DNA from: Steinernema hermaphroditum
Lineage: Eukaryota; Nematoda; Chromadorea; Rhabditida; Steinernematidae
Assembly: GCA_030435675.1 (NCBI GenBank)
Contig: CM059623.1
Coordinates: 6,350,012-6,414,011 of the forward strand
Length of the DNA stretch: 64,000 nt
Direction: 5' to 3'
Shown: piece by piece, positions 1-12,010 of the stretch
Layout of the letters: each line of letters begins with the position of its first letter
Numbering within the stretch: the stretch's first letter is position 1
Position numbers and translations under genes: made by a program
The notes under the pieces: generated by a model
Database searches by the model: none
What the model saw: the letters and a program-made list of their open reading frames with translations, nothing else
What the model was told of the DNA's origin: nothing

Positions 1-810
1 CTCGTTCAAAACAACTCAACATCGGCAGTACAAGTGGCAGCGTCCGCGTTGAAGTGGTACTTCAGCTTCTACGCGGGGCCGAATCCGGTGGACTCCGTTT
101 GGATTCGAACGTTGCTAGAGGGAGTCCGGCGCGAAGGCAGAATTCCAACGCACCGACCGAAGATCACAGAAATAGAGATGCGGCTTCTCGCTAGATGGCA
201 AGCCGAAAGTATCAAGGACCAGCGTATCCTAACGCTGTTGGCTACACTATATGCAGGTTGCCTGCGACCGTCGGAAGGAACGTGTCTACGACGTTGTCAA
301 GTCCAACTGGCTCCCGGGCGAATGGTCCTCTACATCATCCGCGACAAGACCAACAAACAAGGAGCGGGGCGGCCAGTCGTCATTCAAGAAAGTCCAGGGC
401 GGTTCTGCGCGGTGAAGCTGATGAAGAACTGGCTGCAGATTTCGCCGAAATCTGACTATGTGTTCCCTTGCTTCAAAGATTGTTCCAGACCAATTTCGTA
501 TGATACCGCACGTCAGGAGTGGACGCGAGTCGCAACACTACTTCAAATGCCAAGACACGTGACGCTCCATGGGTTCCGCGGAGGAGCAGCAACGAAGGCA
601 ATCGAAGAAGGAGCGCCCGTCGACGAGGTGATGAGACATGGCCGCTGGAAACGCGTCGAAACTCTGAAGGCGTACGTCGAAACATCAGAGAAGACCACCC
701 CAGTCGCGTCATCCTTGATGAGACGCTTGCGCTTGGACGGAGAAACCGAAGTCGAAGATCGCGAAGCGAGTGCCCCCACGTCCGTTCCCGAGGAGGAGGA
801 CCAACGCTGA
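1..810 (+). CDS. DIRS/PAT-like tyrosine recombinase, 5'-truncated by window edge
   Basis: The frame is open from base 1 to a stop at 808-810, so the N-terminus lies outside the window. It is the integrase-type tyrosine recombinase (YR) of a DIRS-group retrotransposon, which inserts circular DNA copies. The catalytic set is visible: Arg in LRPSEG, then HGFRGG, then RHGRWK, then the Tyr of LKAYVE. It aligns along its length with the YR at 22982-23945 but is clearly diverged, so it belongs to another subfamily. No in-frame stop or frameshift is seen in this part. The tail is acidic and low-complexity. It could be active only if the rest of the element, off the left edge, is intact. Confidence 0.85.
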   Translation, partial: LVQNNSTSAVQVAASALKWYFSFYAGPNPVDSVWIRTLLEGVRREGRIPTHRPKITEIEMRLLARWQAESIKDQRILTLLATLYAGCLRPSEGTCLRRCQVQLAPGRMVLYIIRDKTNKQGAGRPVVIQESPGRFCAVKLMKNWLQISPKSDYVFPCFKDCSRPISYDTARQEWTRVATLLQMPRHVTLHGFRGGAATKAIEEGAPVDEVMRHGRWKRVETLKAYVETSEKTTPVASSLMRRLRLDGETEVEDREASAPTSVPEEEDQR

Positions 811-1059
811 AGAAGGAAGTCCCCGTGCTCTGTTGTCTGTTGGTACTATGTGATATGTTGTTCGTAGATGTTGTAGGCAGAGTGATAGGATGGTTGTTAC
901 AGTGATTGTTGACTACCGTACGAACTAAATAAAGCGACGCCTGTTGGTGTGTAGTAGGAGGCGGTTAGGGGAGAAGAGGGATGACTTCGCCAGGGGATAG
1001 GCGAAGCTGAAATTCGCTTTTCCGGGTAGAGAAGCGAAGCGAATCGAAGAGGAAATGGG
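811..1059 (+). repeat. 3' terminal repeat region of the first DIRS/PAT-like element
   Basis: This noncoding stretch follows the recombinase. It has an AATAAA signal near 927 and then a segment near 990-1050 rich in short GAAGCG and CGCTTTTCCG motifs. Its order (polyadenylation signal, GGCGAAG, CTTTTCC, GAAGCGAAGCGAA) parallels the B repeat of the PAT-like element at 24112-24238, so it is probably the equivalent terminal repeat of a diverged family. The exact end is uncertain. Confidence 0.5.
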
Positions 1060-1061
1060 TA

Positions 1062-1870
1062 TTGTATCCCTCACGAAACTCTTCCGAAATTCGGAAAGGT
1101 CCCACCACGGGAAATTCGCAGGTTTACAATGGAAATTGGTGATTATCACAGTTTTCTCGCGAGCTGCGCGATTTCGCTAGAATCTCTGAGCGTAACTTTG
1201 TTCAGCGTAACTTTCTGCATCGAATGAACCCGGGTTTGTATCGATCTGAGCGAAATCCACAGAGAAATAAGCTTTACATTAATTTGCCTTATCAACATCC
1301 CGGGTTTTGGCCCATTTCTGGCATAGGACAGGGAACTTTTAAGCGATTTACACATAACAGCGAACCAACAAGCATCAAACTATCGACAATAACATCAAGC
1401 AAGTACAGTTAAGACGACTCAGAGCTCGACTCTGAGTATTCTCCACTTTTGGAATCCGATGGCCGATGATGCAAGCCAGCGAAAGAGGAACACCGTAGCT
1501 GCATGTGTTTCTCCTCTGCATCTGTTCTTATGGTTGATAGTTTGATGCTTGATGGTTCGCTGTTCTGTGTAAATCGCTTAAAAGTTCCCTGTCCTATGCC
1601 AGAAATGGGCCAAAATCCGGGATGTTGATAAGGCAAATTAATGTAAAGCTTATTTCTCTGTGGATTTCGCTCAGATCGATACAAACCCGGGTTCATTCGA
1701 CGCAGAAAGTTACGCTGAACAAAGTTACGCTCAGAGATTCTAGCGAAATCGCGCAGCTCGCGAGAAAAATGTGATAATCACCGATTTCCATTGTAATACT
1801 GCCGATGGCAGGAAATGGCGCGCCAATTTTTCGTGGTGGGAGCTTTAGAAGAGTTTCGTGAGGGATACAA
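1062..1870. mobile_element. Fold-back MITE with TA target duplication
   Basis: Two inverted arms, about 1062-1392 and 1530-1870, read the same outward sequence beginning TTGTATCCCTCACGAAACTC. TA dinucleotides flank both ends (1060-1061 and 1871-1872). Short open frames in the two arms translate to nearly the same peptide on opposite strands; that follows from the inverted repeat and is not evidence for genes. The spacer is about 140 bp. No transposase is present, so this is a non-autonomous Tc1/mariner-type element by its TA site. Confidence 0.75.
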
Positions 1871-1934
1871 TAGAAGTTGTGGAACTTTCAGAAAGATTTG
1901 AGAAATTTTTTTCACGATGGCCCTGTCCCTTTAA

Positions 1935-3004
1935 AGGGACACGGTCATGGCGGAAAAAAGTTTTTTTAAAAATCTGAAAAAATTCATGCCCGTGTTTTTG
2001 AGGTTGCTGAAAACGATGGTGAGTGGCGATTCTAAGTTCGCCAGGTAGTTTCCTAGAAACAGACCACAGCGCGCGATCTGTGGTTTGTCGATGGTCCCGT
2101 CGCGGGACGCGTGTCCCGACGCGATTTTCGCGACGAATGCGATTCGCGTACTGTAGTTTCATCATTTTCTATCGATTTTGCTAAGTTTTGAGGGACAAAG
2201 CATCTTCAAAAGCATTTGTTTCGACTTATTTCACTTCCTCAGCTTATCTCTAATGCAGAAAAAGATCTTCGCCACGATTTTGGCGATTTCGAGGGTTAGT
2301 TGCTGGATATGCAGTGGCATATACATGTGTGTGTGTGAAAACAATCATTCGTATTTAAGTGTACTTTACGACAACTAGGCGAATTTCACTGTCCGATGCA
2401 GAATTTACTGCTGATTCTATCACGTATCGATAGGGACACGTCCTAAATACAGATAGAATATCAGTTCTATGAAACGTGAAATGGCAGAAACACCTATATT
2501 GGCGCTTATAGTTTTTTGGCATTGATGTTTAGAGGATTTAAGTGTGAATTGGACAATCCACTGGCGGTTTGGCATTTCAAAACTCTCAAACTTGTAATAA
2601 CATCGGACGAAAAGGAATATAGAGCGTTTCCATGTGATACTAACCCTCGAAATCGCCAAAATCGTGGCGAAGATCTTTTTCTGCATTAGAGATAAGCCGA
2701 GGAAGTGAAATAAGTCGAAACAAATGCTTTTGAAGACGCTTTGTCCCTCAAAACTTAGCAAAATCGATAGAAAATGATGAAACTACAGTACGCGAATCGC
2801 ATTCGTCGCGCAAATCGCGTCGGGACACGCGTCCCGCGACGGGACCATCGACAAACCACAGATCGCGCGCTGTGGTCTGTTTCTAGGAAACTACCTGGCG
2901 AACTTAGAATCGCCACTCACCATCGTTTTCAGCAACCTCAAAAACACGGGCATGAATTTTTTCAGATTTTTTAAAAAACTTTTTTCCGCCATGACCGTGT
3001 CCCT
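1935..3004. mobile_element. Fold-back MITE with 366-bp arms and TTAA target sites
   Basis: The element starts AGGGACACGGTCATGGCGG and ends with its reverse complement. TTAA lies directly outside both ends (1931-1934 and 3005-3008). The arms, 1935-2300 and 2639-3004, are equal in length and almost identical; the spacer is 338 bp. A TTAA duplication is typical of the piggyBac superfamily, so this is probably a non-autonomous piggyBac-like derivative, although no transposase is present to confirm it. 3005-3145 shows nothing recognisable except three or four CCATGG-type short repeats near 3026-3072. Confidence 0.8.
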
Positions 3005-3145
3005 TTAAGTGCGCTAGGGGTATCAATGGTTGTCCATGGCCTGTCCATGACGATCCATGGGCTGTCCATGAATAAAAAAGGAAAAAGTAATGAAAATTAA
3101 AAAAAGAAGCTTTTTCGTTTCAAAATTATTTTCCGAAATCGATAG

Positions 3146-3309
3146 GAGCGACCGTAAAATTTCTGAACACGTCGTTGCGGGACTCAAGGGGATTTCAAGA
3201 TTTCAAATTTGTTGCGCTGTCTTTCTTTGTCCTTTTTTGTGTTTTCTTGCGAAATAATTTTGAAATCTTGAGTCCCGCAACGACGTACTCGGAAATTCTA
3301 CGGTCGCTC
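3146..3309. repeat. Small inverted-repeat element overlapping a gene's stop codon
   Basis: The arms (about 3146-3204 and 3256-3309) both read GGAGCGACCGTA followed by a shared GTCGTTGCGGGACTCAAG block. TA lies close outside both ends. The right arm contains the TAG stop codon and last codons of the minus-strand gene at 3298-3902, so transcripts of that gene would carry a hairpin at the start of their 3' UTR. Confidence 0.7.
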
Positions 3310-3902
3310 ATATTGAGGGTAATACTCTTGGAACGGCATGTACTGCTGATCGACGAAAACCTGCTGGTAGGATGGCCAGAACACCACCTCAGGGGTAGCT
3401 GGAGGCTGCGGCTGGTTCTGGTAGAACTCGGCGTACTGCGCATCACGGTAGGCCATGTAGTCGAAGTCGTCCTCCGCTCCAGCGTCGTCCCAACTGGGGA
3501 GAGGGCCAAGAGCGTGCTGCTGTTCTCTGTTCATCGGAGGGGGAGCGTTCCTGTGGCGCCTGTTCGGACGGCGACCCTGCCAGCGGTCTGCAAAAAAAAG
3601 CTCATGAAAGATGCCATAACCCAAGAGAGAGACAAACCATTTCGCTGATGGTGAGGTGCTGGAAGGTTGTTTCCGTTGTTGTCACGCTCCGTGGTCTCCG
3701 CGGCCTCTTCGGGCTCCTTCAATCTTGGATCGACGGTGATGTCAGCAAGGGTGTAGGTTCCACGGCGCTGACGGTTGTTGTTGTTATGGTTCTGCTGGCG
3801 TCGATCATCTCGACGGGCGTTTCCTGCTCCCTTCTTCGGAGGACGCTCGTCCTTCTTCGGAGGGTGCTCGTTCTTCACTCCTTCCTTCGTCTCCTCTTTC
3901 AT
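3298..3902 (-). CDS. Uncharacterised basic, low-complexity protein (two exons)
   Basis: I do not recognise this protein. Exons 3638-3902 and 3588-boundary 3298-3587 join across a 50-bp GT-AG intron (3588-3637) to give about 184 residues. The N-terminal half is very basic and polar, with two lysine-rich PPKK repeats, an Arg/Asn/Gln-rich run and an ADITVDPRLKEPEE segment. A DRWQGRRPNRRHRN stretch follows, then an acidic and finally a Tyr/Gln/Pro-rich tail. This looks disordered and RNA-binding in style, which is inference only. The start was chosen at 3902 because a good acceptor (TGTTTCAG then ACCATG) ends three bases before the ATG, as in a trans-spliced nematode gene. The stop codon lies in the arm of an inverted repeat. 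Confidence 0.6.
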
Positions 3903-4320
3903 GGTCTGAAACATTCCCGAAATTTCTAGAACACAACAGAGACACACCACATGCAGCGCGCAACAGAGAACCACCACCAACAAGTGACGATCCCAAATCG
4001 CAAATGAAGGAGGACCTGTCTACCATAAGAAACCGAGAAGCTGTCGCTGTAAGACCCAAACTGAATTCGAATTCAGGACCCCATTGAAGAGGCTGAGAGG
4101 CCTTTGTGAGGTCTCACCAGTAGCAGTTTATACTGTGCGCTCCGTGCGGTTCCAAAGTTCATTCAAATGGACCAAGATGAGTCCAACCCCGAGCCGGCCA
4201 AGATCCCAAACCCCCTCCGCAAACATGAAGATAAACAACTTATAAACACAAACATGTTATTCTTTAAAACGCAACACAATATTTTACAATTCGAACTGAA
4301 TCAACGAGGGAATCACAAAT

Positions 4321-5807
<1,487 letters not shown>

Positions 5808-6120
5808 GATGTTGATTTAGCGCTCCGTGCAACCTGTGAGTCTGGAACAAGCAGATATAAGGAACAAAACAACACTGAGACGCAAATGCCTCTAGGCACG
5901 GACACAAGACACGGAAAAAACGACCCCCACGCAGAGGAGGCGCAGAGACGAGGGGAATGACGGAGTCGTCTTTTTAGGCCACAGATCCCGCGCTCTCGTG
6001 GTCTTTCCACGACTGTTACGGTCTCTTTTAAAGTCTCTTTCGAATGGTCGTAAACTACAGACGTTCGGTCTAGTTGGAAGTTTGTTTCTCGTCTCGTTTT
6101 TTTTTGTCTCTGTCGCAGAC
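5808..6120. promoter_or_regulatory. Divergent intergenic region between alpha-tubulin and PUF gene
   Basis: 313 bp separate the two start codons on opposite strands, so both 5' regions must lie here. A possible trans-splice or 5'-UTR acceptor for the PUF gene is the TTTTTTTTGTCTCTGTCGCAG ending at 6118. The GACGGAGTC and GAGACG short motifs are repeated. No individual factor site is claimed. Confidence 0.5.
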
Positions 6121-7891
6121 ATGCCTCTCATCCGACCCTTTTCAGGCTTCGCCATGGATCCCAACATGAACCAGTCCACGCCCCTTAGGGTGGCTCATCA
6201 TGCGCAACCGAATCCGGTAAGAACGTCAATTCATCGTCATGCTTATCCCCATGTATTTAGTTCGAGTTCGTACTCGTCTCTCCGACAGGATGTATCCTGC
6301 AGAACGTGTTCGCCGTTTGCGGGAGCCAACCACCGCAACAGCCGGTGCAGTTTTACGCAGAAGAACCTTCAACGCATCGGTTCACCACGCCCACGAACGC
6401 ATCGGTACTCCAAAGGGTAGATTCTCCTGGCGACTTGGCGCTATCACCGCAGTACGACCCCAACGAGAACCACCACCAGCCTACGCCAAAGTTGCCGAAG
6501 CCGAACGCCTATCGCAATGCCCGGATGGGAGGTCTCCCGTCGCATGTGTTCCTTAATGGTCACATCGAATATCCGCTTGACTCTATTGTCGATGAGCAGC
6601 TGGTTGTGAGATTCGCTCTGGACCGCATCGGGTGCCAGTATCTCCAAGACGGCTACATTGCGGCTGCGCCTCGTTTACACAAGAGACTTTTCAATGAGCT
6701 CATGAAAAACTTCGAAATGCTCTCTTGTGACGTTTTTGCGAACTTCCTTATGCAGGTAGTTGTTCATTGTTTTGCTTGACGATGTAGCTTTTTTGTTCAG
6801 ACCGTAGTTACCTTAGCGAACGACCATGAGAAGAACGTCATTGTTAGGGTGATGCGGGGCCGGATGATCCGAATGTGCTACAATCGCTACGCTTGTCGTG
6901 TCGTGCAGCAGATCATCGAAACGGCCTTTCCTGACATCGCCGTCGAATTGATGAGTGAGACCGCCGGACACGAAGCCCGCCTCGCCGTCGATCAGAACGC
7001 CAATCACGTGGTCCAGAAGTTCCTGCACGCCCTAGAACCGCACTATTTCGCTCCGATGATGGGTTCAATCGCCAGAAACCCCGATGATCTGCGCGACGTC
7101 ATGAAAAACAAGTATGGGTGCCGTGTCATTCAGCTCGCATTTGAGCGACTTTCAGAAGCTCTGGACACTCATCGCAACAAAAATAAAGCACTTTATTCGT
7201 AGGTTCACATTCAGAAATCAAAAACTAGTTACATTCTCTTCCAGTTTTTCTGAAGAGTCCGTCAGGCAATTGATAGTACCGCTACTCAGTGGGGGTGGAG
7301 AGCTTGTGACGAACGAATACTCGAACTACGTCGTGCAGTACGTAATAACCGCAGATTCGCTGCACAGTTATCGTGATCAGATCATTCAGGAATACGTTCT
7401 GTAAGCATGCCTGTAAACATTCAGGGTGATATCCATCTTTTCAGGGGTCGAGTGCTGGAATTATCCCTTCAAAAGTTCTCCTCGCATGTGGTAGAGAAGT
7501 CCTTCCGTCACGCCCCTACACATCTACTATACGCGTTGTTCAACGAAGTTTTCGCCAATTTTGCCTTTGAGAGGTTTGACCACACTGTGGTTCGTTCTGT
7601 TAATCTTGAATGAGTTGCAGAACGGACAATACGATTGACATGATGATGTTCGATCAATTCGGGAACTATGTGGTGCAAGTCATGCTGCACGTAGTGAACC
7701 AAGTGACAAGTGGTGTGCGAAATGGAAGTCCCCGTTGGTTGCCGATGCTCGTTGCTGCCATCACTCGGAATGAAGCTGGCTTAGCTGTGTACTCCTCTGG
7801 AAAGCGCCTTCTCGATCTCACAGTGACCGCTGGAGTATGTCCGACACGATATGAGTTACCCCAGCCAGTCCAGTTTGGCTTGCTCGTATAA
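6121..7891 (+). CDS. PUF-family (Pumilio homology) RNA-binding protein
   Basis: Six exons (6121-6216, 6261-6755, 6801-7198, 7245-7400, 7445-7573, 7621-7891) with introns of 44-47 bp encode about 514 residues. PUF proteins bind 3' UTRs and repress translation or destabilise mRNA in the cytoplasm, notably in germ cells. After a roughly 150-residue Gln/Pro-rich N-terminus, eight PUF repeats can be followed by their recognition helices: GCQYLQ, ANFLMQ, ACRVVQ, ANHVVQ, GCRVIQ, SNYVVQ, SSHVVE, GNYVVQ. The order of base-contacting residues is that of classic Pumilio rather than of FBF-type proteins. All splice joins keep frame. The start at 6121 could also be the in-frame ATG at 6154. A tail of about 30 residues follows repeat 8. 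Confidence 0.92.
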
Positions 7892-8126
7892 CAAGTTGTA
7901 CATTTTGTAATTTTCTGTGTTGCGCTTTTCAGATTTTTATTATCGTTGTAATATTTCTGTGATAGTAAAGGAATTTCATTTGCTCCTTCTCATGAATCTT
8001 CGTTGAACTCTAGTTACGATGTCGTATAGGTGCCCCAACGTCCGAGTTCTATTCTTCGTTTCGTCACCGTATTTACGGAAACTTCTTCGGGGCAACTGTT
8101 ATATGGTTTTCACAGGAAGGGCTTCA
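7892..8126. other. 3' flank of PUF gene, no gene seen
   Basis: AT-rich sequence with possible polyadenylation context near 7930-7975. From about 8040 it grades into repeat sequence. No RNA gene or open frame of note. Confidence 0.4.
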
Positions 8127-8181
8127 CTGACAAGGGAAGTGTCAAACATGACCCTCGCCGATTTGGCTGAAACTTTATATA

Positions 8182-10000
8182 TAGTCGAGTTCAAAAATCT
8201 TGTGCCCTTTTTGGCGTTTGATCCTGACACGCCATTTTTGCACGTTCGCGGCGTGTGGTCGCGTCGTTCATAAAGCGAAATCGTGAATTTGGTGAATCGT
8301 CTGTAGTCTTCGCCGTTTTTCTCCACGGTTTCGTGCGTTTCTTGGAAAAGCGCAAGTATAGCCCTCTTCCTTAGTCAATTGCGCATCGAACGAGCGCCGA
8401 TTCACCGAAATTGGAGTTTTCCTCGCGGAGGAGTAGCATTTTTTCGAACCGGCTACCAAGAATTTCCATCTTTTTGGCCTATTTTTGTGGATTTTCACGT
8501 TGTAATCGCATCCTATCCTGTCCTGTCCGTGCCCTACTCGTCTCGCGTGGGCGTATATTCAAACTATATTAATGTGGGAAACTAAGAATATGCCACGAGC
8601 GAAGGCATCAACGAAGAAGAGACGAGAATCGGGTCGTCTTGGCGCCGAAAAAATAGCCCGCCTGCAATCGTCTCTAAGCGCGATTGAATCAGAAACCGTT
8701 GAATTGCGACGGTTACTGGCAATCGCTGAAAGCCGCAGCGATGAACAAGAGTGTGAGGCTGTTCAGTTGCAAAAGAAGGTACACTCGCCGCTCGCAGAGC
8801 TCCAGATGAAGGGGTTGAGCTTCGGACCTTCGGCACCGAACACAAGAGGCAAAAGAGCCATCGTCCTCCACGCTATTACTGAAGAAGGGCCTATAGACGA
8901 CGCTCTGCTCATGTTCGCATCTGGAACAGCGAATGATGCTGACTACCACCGATCGATGACTGCGGAAGTTTTCGAAGACTGGCTGGAGAAGGTCATCCCC
9001 AAACTTCTTGCGAGAAGCGAAAAAGTTTGCTTGATTCTCGACAATGCTTCGTACCACGGAAGAGTTCTTGAGAGTCCGCCCAGCACGAGGAGTAACAGGA
9101 AAGAGATAGCCGCGTTTTTGAATAAACACGGGGAGGAGGCTTTCGAAGGGTGGCCTAGGGGCATTCTGTTAGAAAAGTTGTCTATTTTCTATGCGGAGAA
9201 AGGAGGACGTGATTCTTTCAAAAAGTTTTTCGTTGATGAGAGATGCAAACAGGCTGCTGTGGAGCTGCTGAGGCTTCCACCATACCATTGTACTCTTAAT
9301 CCAATAGAGATGCTGTGGGCATATTCAAAAGTACATTCGAAGCCAAATCACACACACGGACTAATTAGACGTAGTCATGGCACACATGCGAACAGCATTT
9401 GACACAATTCCCGTCAGTGCATGTTGGAACTATTTTGAACACACAGTAAAAGTGGAGCGCGAGTATCTTGACCTGCACTGCCCCTCGTTTGCTGGAGTGG
9501 ATTACCGTATCCTTGGTTTCGACGCCAGCTCTGACTCTTTCGATGAAGAGTAGTGATATTCACTGCTTGTTAACTTGCTATGTTGTTATTTTTTACTGTT
9601 GATCTTGTTGTAATGAAAGTCGTTGGCGTAAATAGAACACGCGAGACGAGTAGGGCACGGACAGGACAGGATAGGATGCGATTACAACGTGAAAATCCAC
9701 AAAAATAGGCCAAAAAGATGGAAATTCTTGGTAGCCGGTTCGAAAAAATGCTACTCCTCCGCGAGGAAAACTTTCGGTGAATCGGCGCTCGTTCGACGCG
9801 CAATTGACTAAGGAAGAGGGCTATGCTTGCGCTTTTCCAAGAAACGCACGAAACCGTGGAGAAAAACGGCGAAGACTACAGACGATTCACCAAATTCACG
9901 ATTTCGCCTTATGAACGACGCGACCACACGCCGCGAACGTGCAAAAATGGCGTGTCAGGACCAAACGCCAAAAAGGGCACAAGATTTTTTAACTCGACTA
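8182..10000 (+). mobile_element. IS630/Tc1-like DNA element, copy 1 (1,819 bp)
   Basis: It begins TAGTCGAGTTCAAAAATCTT and ends with the reverse complement, with TA outside both ends (8180-8181, 10001-10002). The terminal inverted repeats are very long, roughly 230-250 bp, extending to the ACGAGCGCCGATTCACCG block. Near-identical sequence occurs in reverse orientation at 45398-47221. The element carries one transposase-derived reading frame. Confidence 0.9.
8587..9553 (+). pseudogene. Degenerate DDE-superfamily transposase of copy 1
   Basis: The open part begins at 8572-8590 and encodes about 270 residues. The N-terminal third is a Glu/Arg-rich probable coiled coil in place of the usual helix-turn-helix. 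Recognisable DDE_3/IS630-type signatures follow: GKRAIVLHAITEEG, LILDNASYHG (second catalytic Asp) and PPYHCTLNPIEMLW (catalytic Glu). The segment that should hold the first catalytic Asp, before GKRAIV, is missing. The frame stops near 9401, but the family C-terminus (TAFDTIPVSACWNYFEHT onward, to 9553) continues in another frame, so there is also a frameshift. Copy 2 shares both defects. Not expected to be catalytically active. Confidence 0.8.
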
Positions 10001-10099
10001 TACTAGTAGGTCTTGCCAAGAGTAGTAACCGTACAAAAATTAGCTGCCCATACCGGGTAGATTTTGAGAAAAATTTACTTTTAAAATAACTATGAGGGT

Positions 10100-11003
10100 T
10101 ATATCGTTCCGATGCAGGAGTGTCCAGAGTGTACGTGTTGTCGAGGGGTAACACTTGAGAGCACTATGTTTTGGTTTCGGGTTCGAATCCCATAGGAGGT
10201 ATTTCTTTTTATTTTTCCTTTCCTTGTTTCTCTTGGCGTAAATTTTACGTTTTCACAGCTTCCTCAATTCGAAAATGTGTTATTGTTGAAATGCAAAGAT
10301 GACAGAGGACCAGATTGAGTTCGAGTTTCGAGTTTATCTCTCGTATCTAACAATTTGATTTTTTCCTCGCACTTAATCCTATCCGAACTTCAGTTATGAA
10401 TGCTAGCCATGTTTTGCTCCGCCTTACAAAAGTACGGTCAAACATATACCGTTCAGATCGAGACGAGACTAGGAGCAAACGATAGGCCTAGGTGAGTATA
10501 TAAACTGTGCAAAAAATCAGCTGCCTATATGCATTCTATGCCCGTCAAAAAAGATGCGGTATCCTTTCCAAGCAATTAGAAAACCTTTGCTCACCGGTGA
10601 TTCCCAAGTTCCAAAATATATACTTAAGGTCTGTCTGATAGTTACATCCTGATCTATCGGACCGTGGTCCTAGGGAAAATGTATGACGGATACTGAGCGC
10701 GTTAGGGCAGCTGATTTTTTGCACAGTTTATATACTCATATACTCACTAGGCCTATCGTTTGCCCCTAGTCTCGCCTCGATCTGAACGGTACATGTTTGA
10801 CCGTACTTTTGTAAGGCGGAGCAAAACATGGCTAGCATTCATAACTGAAGTTCGGACAGGATTGAGTGCGTGGAAAAAATCAAATTTAATTATGTTGGAG
10901 AAGAAAGAAGAAAAATGTGGGCCGGAAGAGGAGTCGAAACCGGACCCCCAAAACATCAGCCAAGGTACTGTCCAGCTCGGCCACATACGCGTTCCTACCA
11001 TTG
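10100..11003. repeat. Fold-back repeat with tRNA-like (Pol III box) ends
   Basis: Inverted arms centred near 10620 run about 10345-10535 and 10705-10900 and share GAATGCTAGCCATGTTTTGC and CTAGGCCTATCG-type blocks. The outer part on the right, read on the minus strand (11003-10920), has an A-box-like TGGCCGAGCTGG and a B-box-like GGTTTCGACTCC. The left end has GGGTTCGAATCCC at 10173-10185. This is best read as a tRNA-derived SINE or its fold-back derivative; no clean cloverleaf with a 7-bp acceptor stem was found. Confidence 0.5.
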
Positions 11004-11811
11004 TTAGCGAAGTTAGCTATAGTCCTTTGACCATAATTTGCGAAGAGTGTCTACATGACCTGGTATGCGTATCAGCAAGCGCTCTTTTGGGGTTGACGTT
11101 CACTAGTGTAGGCCTACCTGTGTGCCAATTTTCAGCTCGATCCGAGGCGGACACTTCGGAAGGTTCCCTTGTAAGGCTTACGCCTTGCGAGACGTCATAT
11201 ATATGCACAAAAGACCACATTGTCACTTCGTAGTCGCCGGTCTTCTTCAGGCTTCGGCACGTAAGAGTAGAACGCGACTATTCCATCAGTGTGCGCGGAC
11301 ATCGGAGAGGCGAAGAGCTGATTCCGGAGACGGTGGAGCACAGCGAACTCATCGTTGGGCGGCAGTGACGGGCTTCTTGGCAAGACGGTGGAACTACGGC
11401 TTCCTGGTGTTCCAGGCCTTCTGGGAGCCGGGGGCAATCACTGCCAGCAACGACGGCCGAGAACGACCGCTCACTCAACTCACTCGGCTCAGACAGCCTC
11501 AGAGAGAGAGAGAGCGATTGGACGACCCGATCGATCTATGGGTAGTATTTATGGGTAATAATCAGCAACCAGATCATAACACTGAAATCCACTGCGCTAC
11601 AGAAAGCCAAGTCCATATCGTCAAACATCAGGACAAGGTGTCCTAAGTACGTTCGATTCCCATCAGGGGTCGCAAAACTGCCTTTTAATACTGCATTTTG
11701 TCACATAAAAATCATGAATCAATTTTTTTTCGCATCGATATTTGATGTATGTATGCCTAAATACTATAAGAATCACCTTGAGGTCAGTTTTAGCCATCAT
11801 GACCACACCTA
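11004..11811. repeat. Repeat-derived spacer
   Basis: No host gene is seen. 11225-11520 resembles, in part, the dispersed repeat at 30975-31530 and 35325-35870 (the GGAACTACGGCTTCC and TTCTGGGAGCCGG blocks correspond). A short GA microsatellite sits at 11503-11514. Another B-box-like motif, GTTCGATTCCC, is at 11652-11662. Confidence 0.45.
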
Positions 11812-11830
11812 TAATCGGATTAAAAAATTA

Positions 11831-12010
11831 GGTTGATTTCCGCGTAGCACGCCGACAAAACTGGTGTTGTGTCTCAGCTCGATTTGCTGAGACGATTTGT
11901 CGTAGGTTCGGTGTTTAGGTTAGGGGTAAGGGGCGAAATTCGTTTGAATTTCTTCATCTTGCTAAACAGTTCAAACGAGTAGTCGATAGTTGATCTGTTC
12001 TAGAAGTGTT
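11831..12010 (+). repeat. PAT-like element repeat A1
   Basis: 180 bp starting GGTTGATTTCCGCGTAGC and ending TCTAGAAGTGTT. It is repeated almost exactly at 22769-22948. It forms the left end of the element and probably contains its promoter. Confidence 0.9.

Larger units (their letters stand above)
8127..10082. repeat. Dispersed repeat (R2) interrupted by the IS630-like element
   Basis: Bases 8127-8181 and 10001-10082 together match one continuous sequence at about 24910-25048 (reverse orientation), including GCCGATTTGGCTGAAACTTT and TCAAGAGTAGTAACCGT-type blocks. The other copy lacks the inserted element and so serves as an empty site. The repeat's nature is unknown. Confidence 0.7.

Noticed and set aside
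1224..1696. Two open frames on opposite strands coding nearly the same peptide
   Set aside because: They lie in the arms of the fold-back MITE, so the similarity is simply the inverted repeat; no domain or start context supports a gene.
10145..10205. Candidate tRNA gene with GGGTTCGAATCCC
   Set aside because: No matching 7-bp acceptor stem or anticodon arm could be folded; treated as a tRNA-derived repeat.
11590..11680. Candidate tRNA with GTTCGATTCCC
   Set aside because: The T-arm-like motif is present but D-arm and acceptor stem are not.
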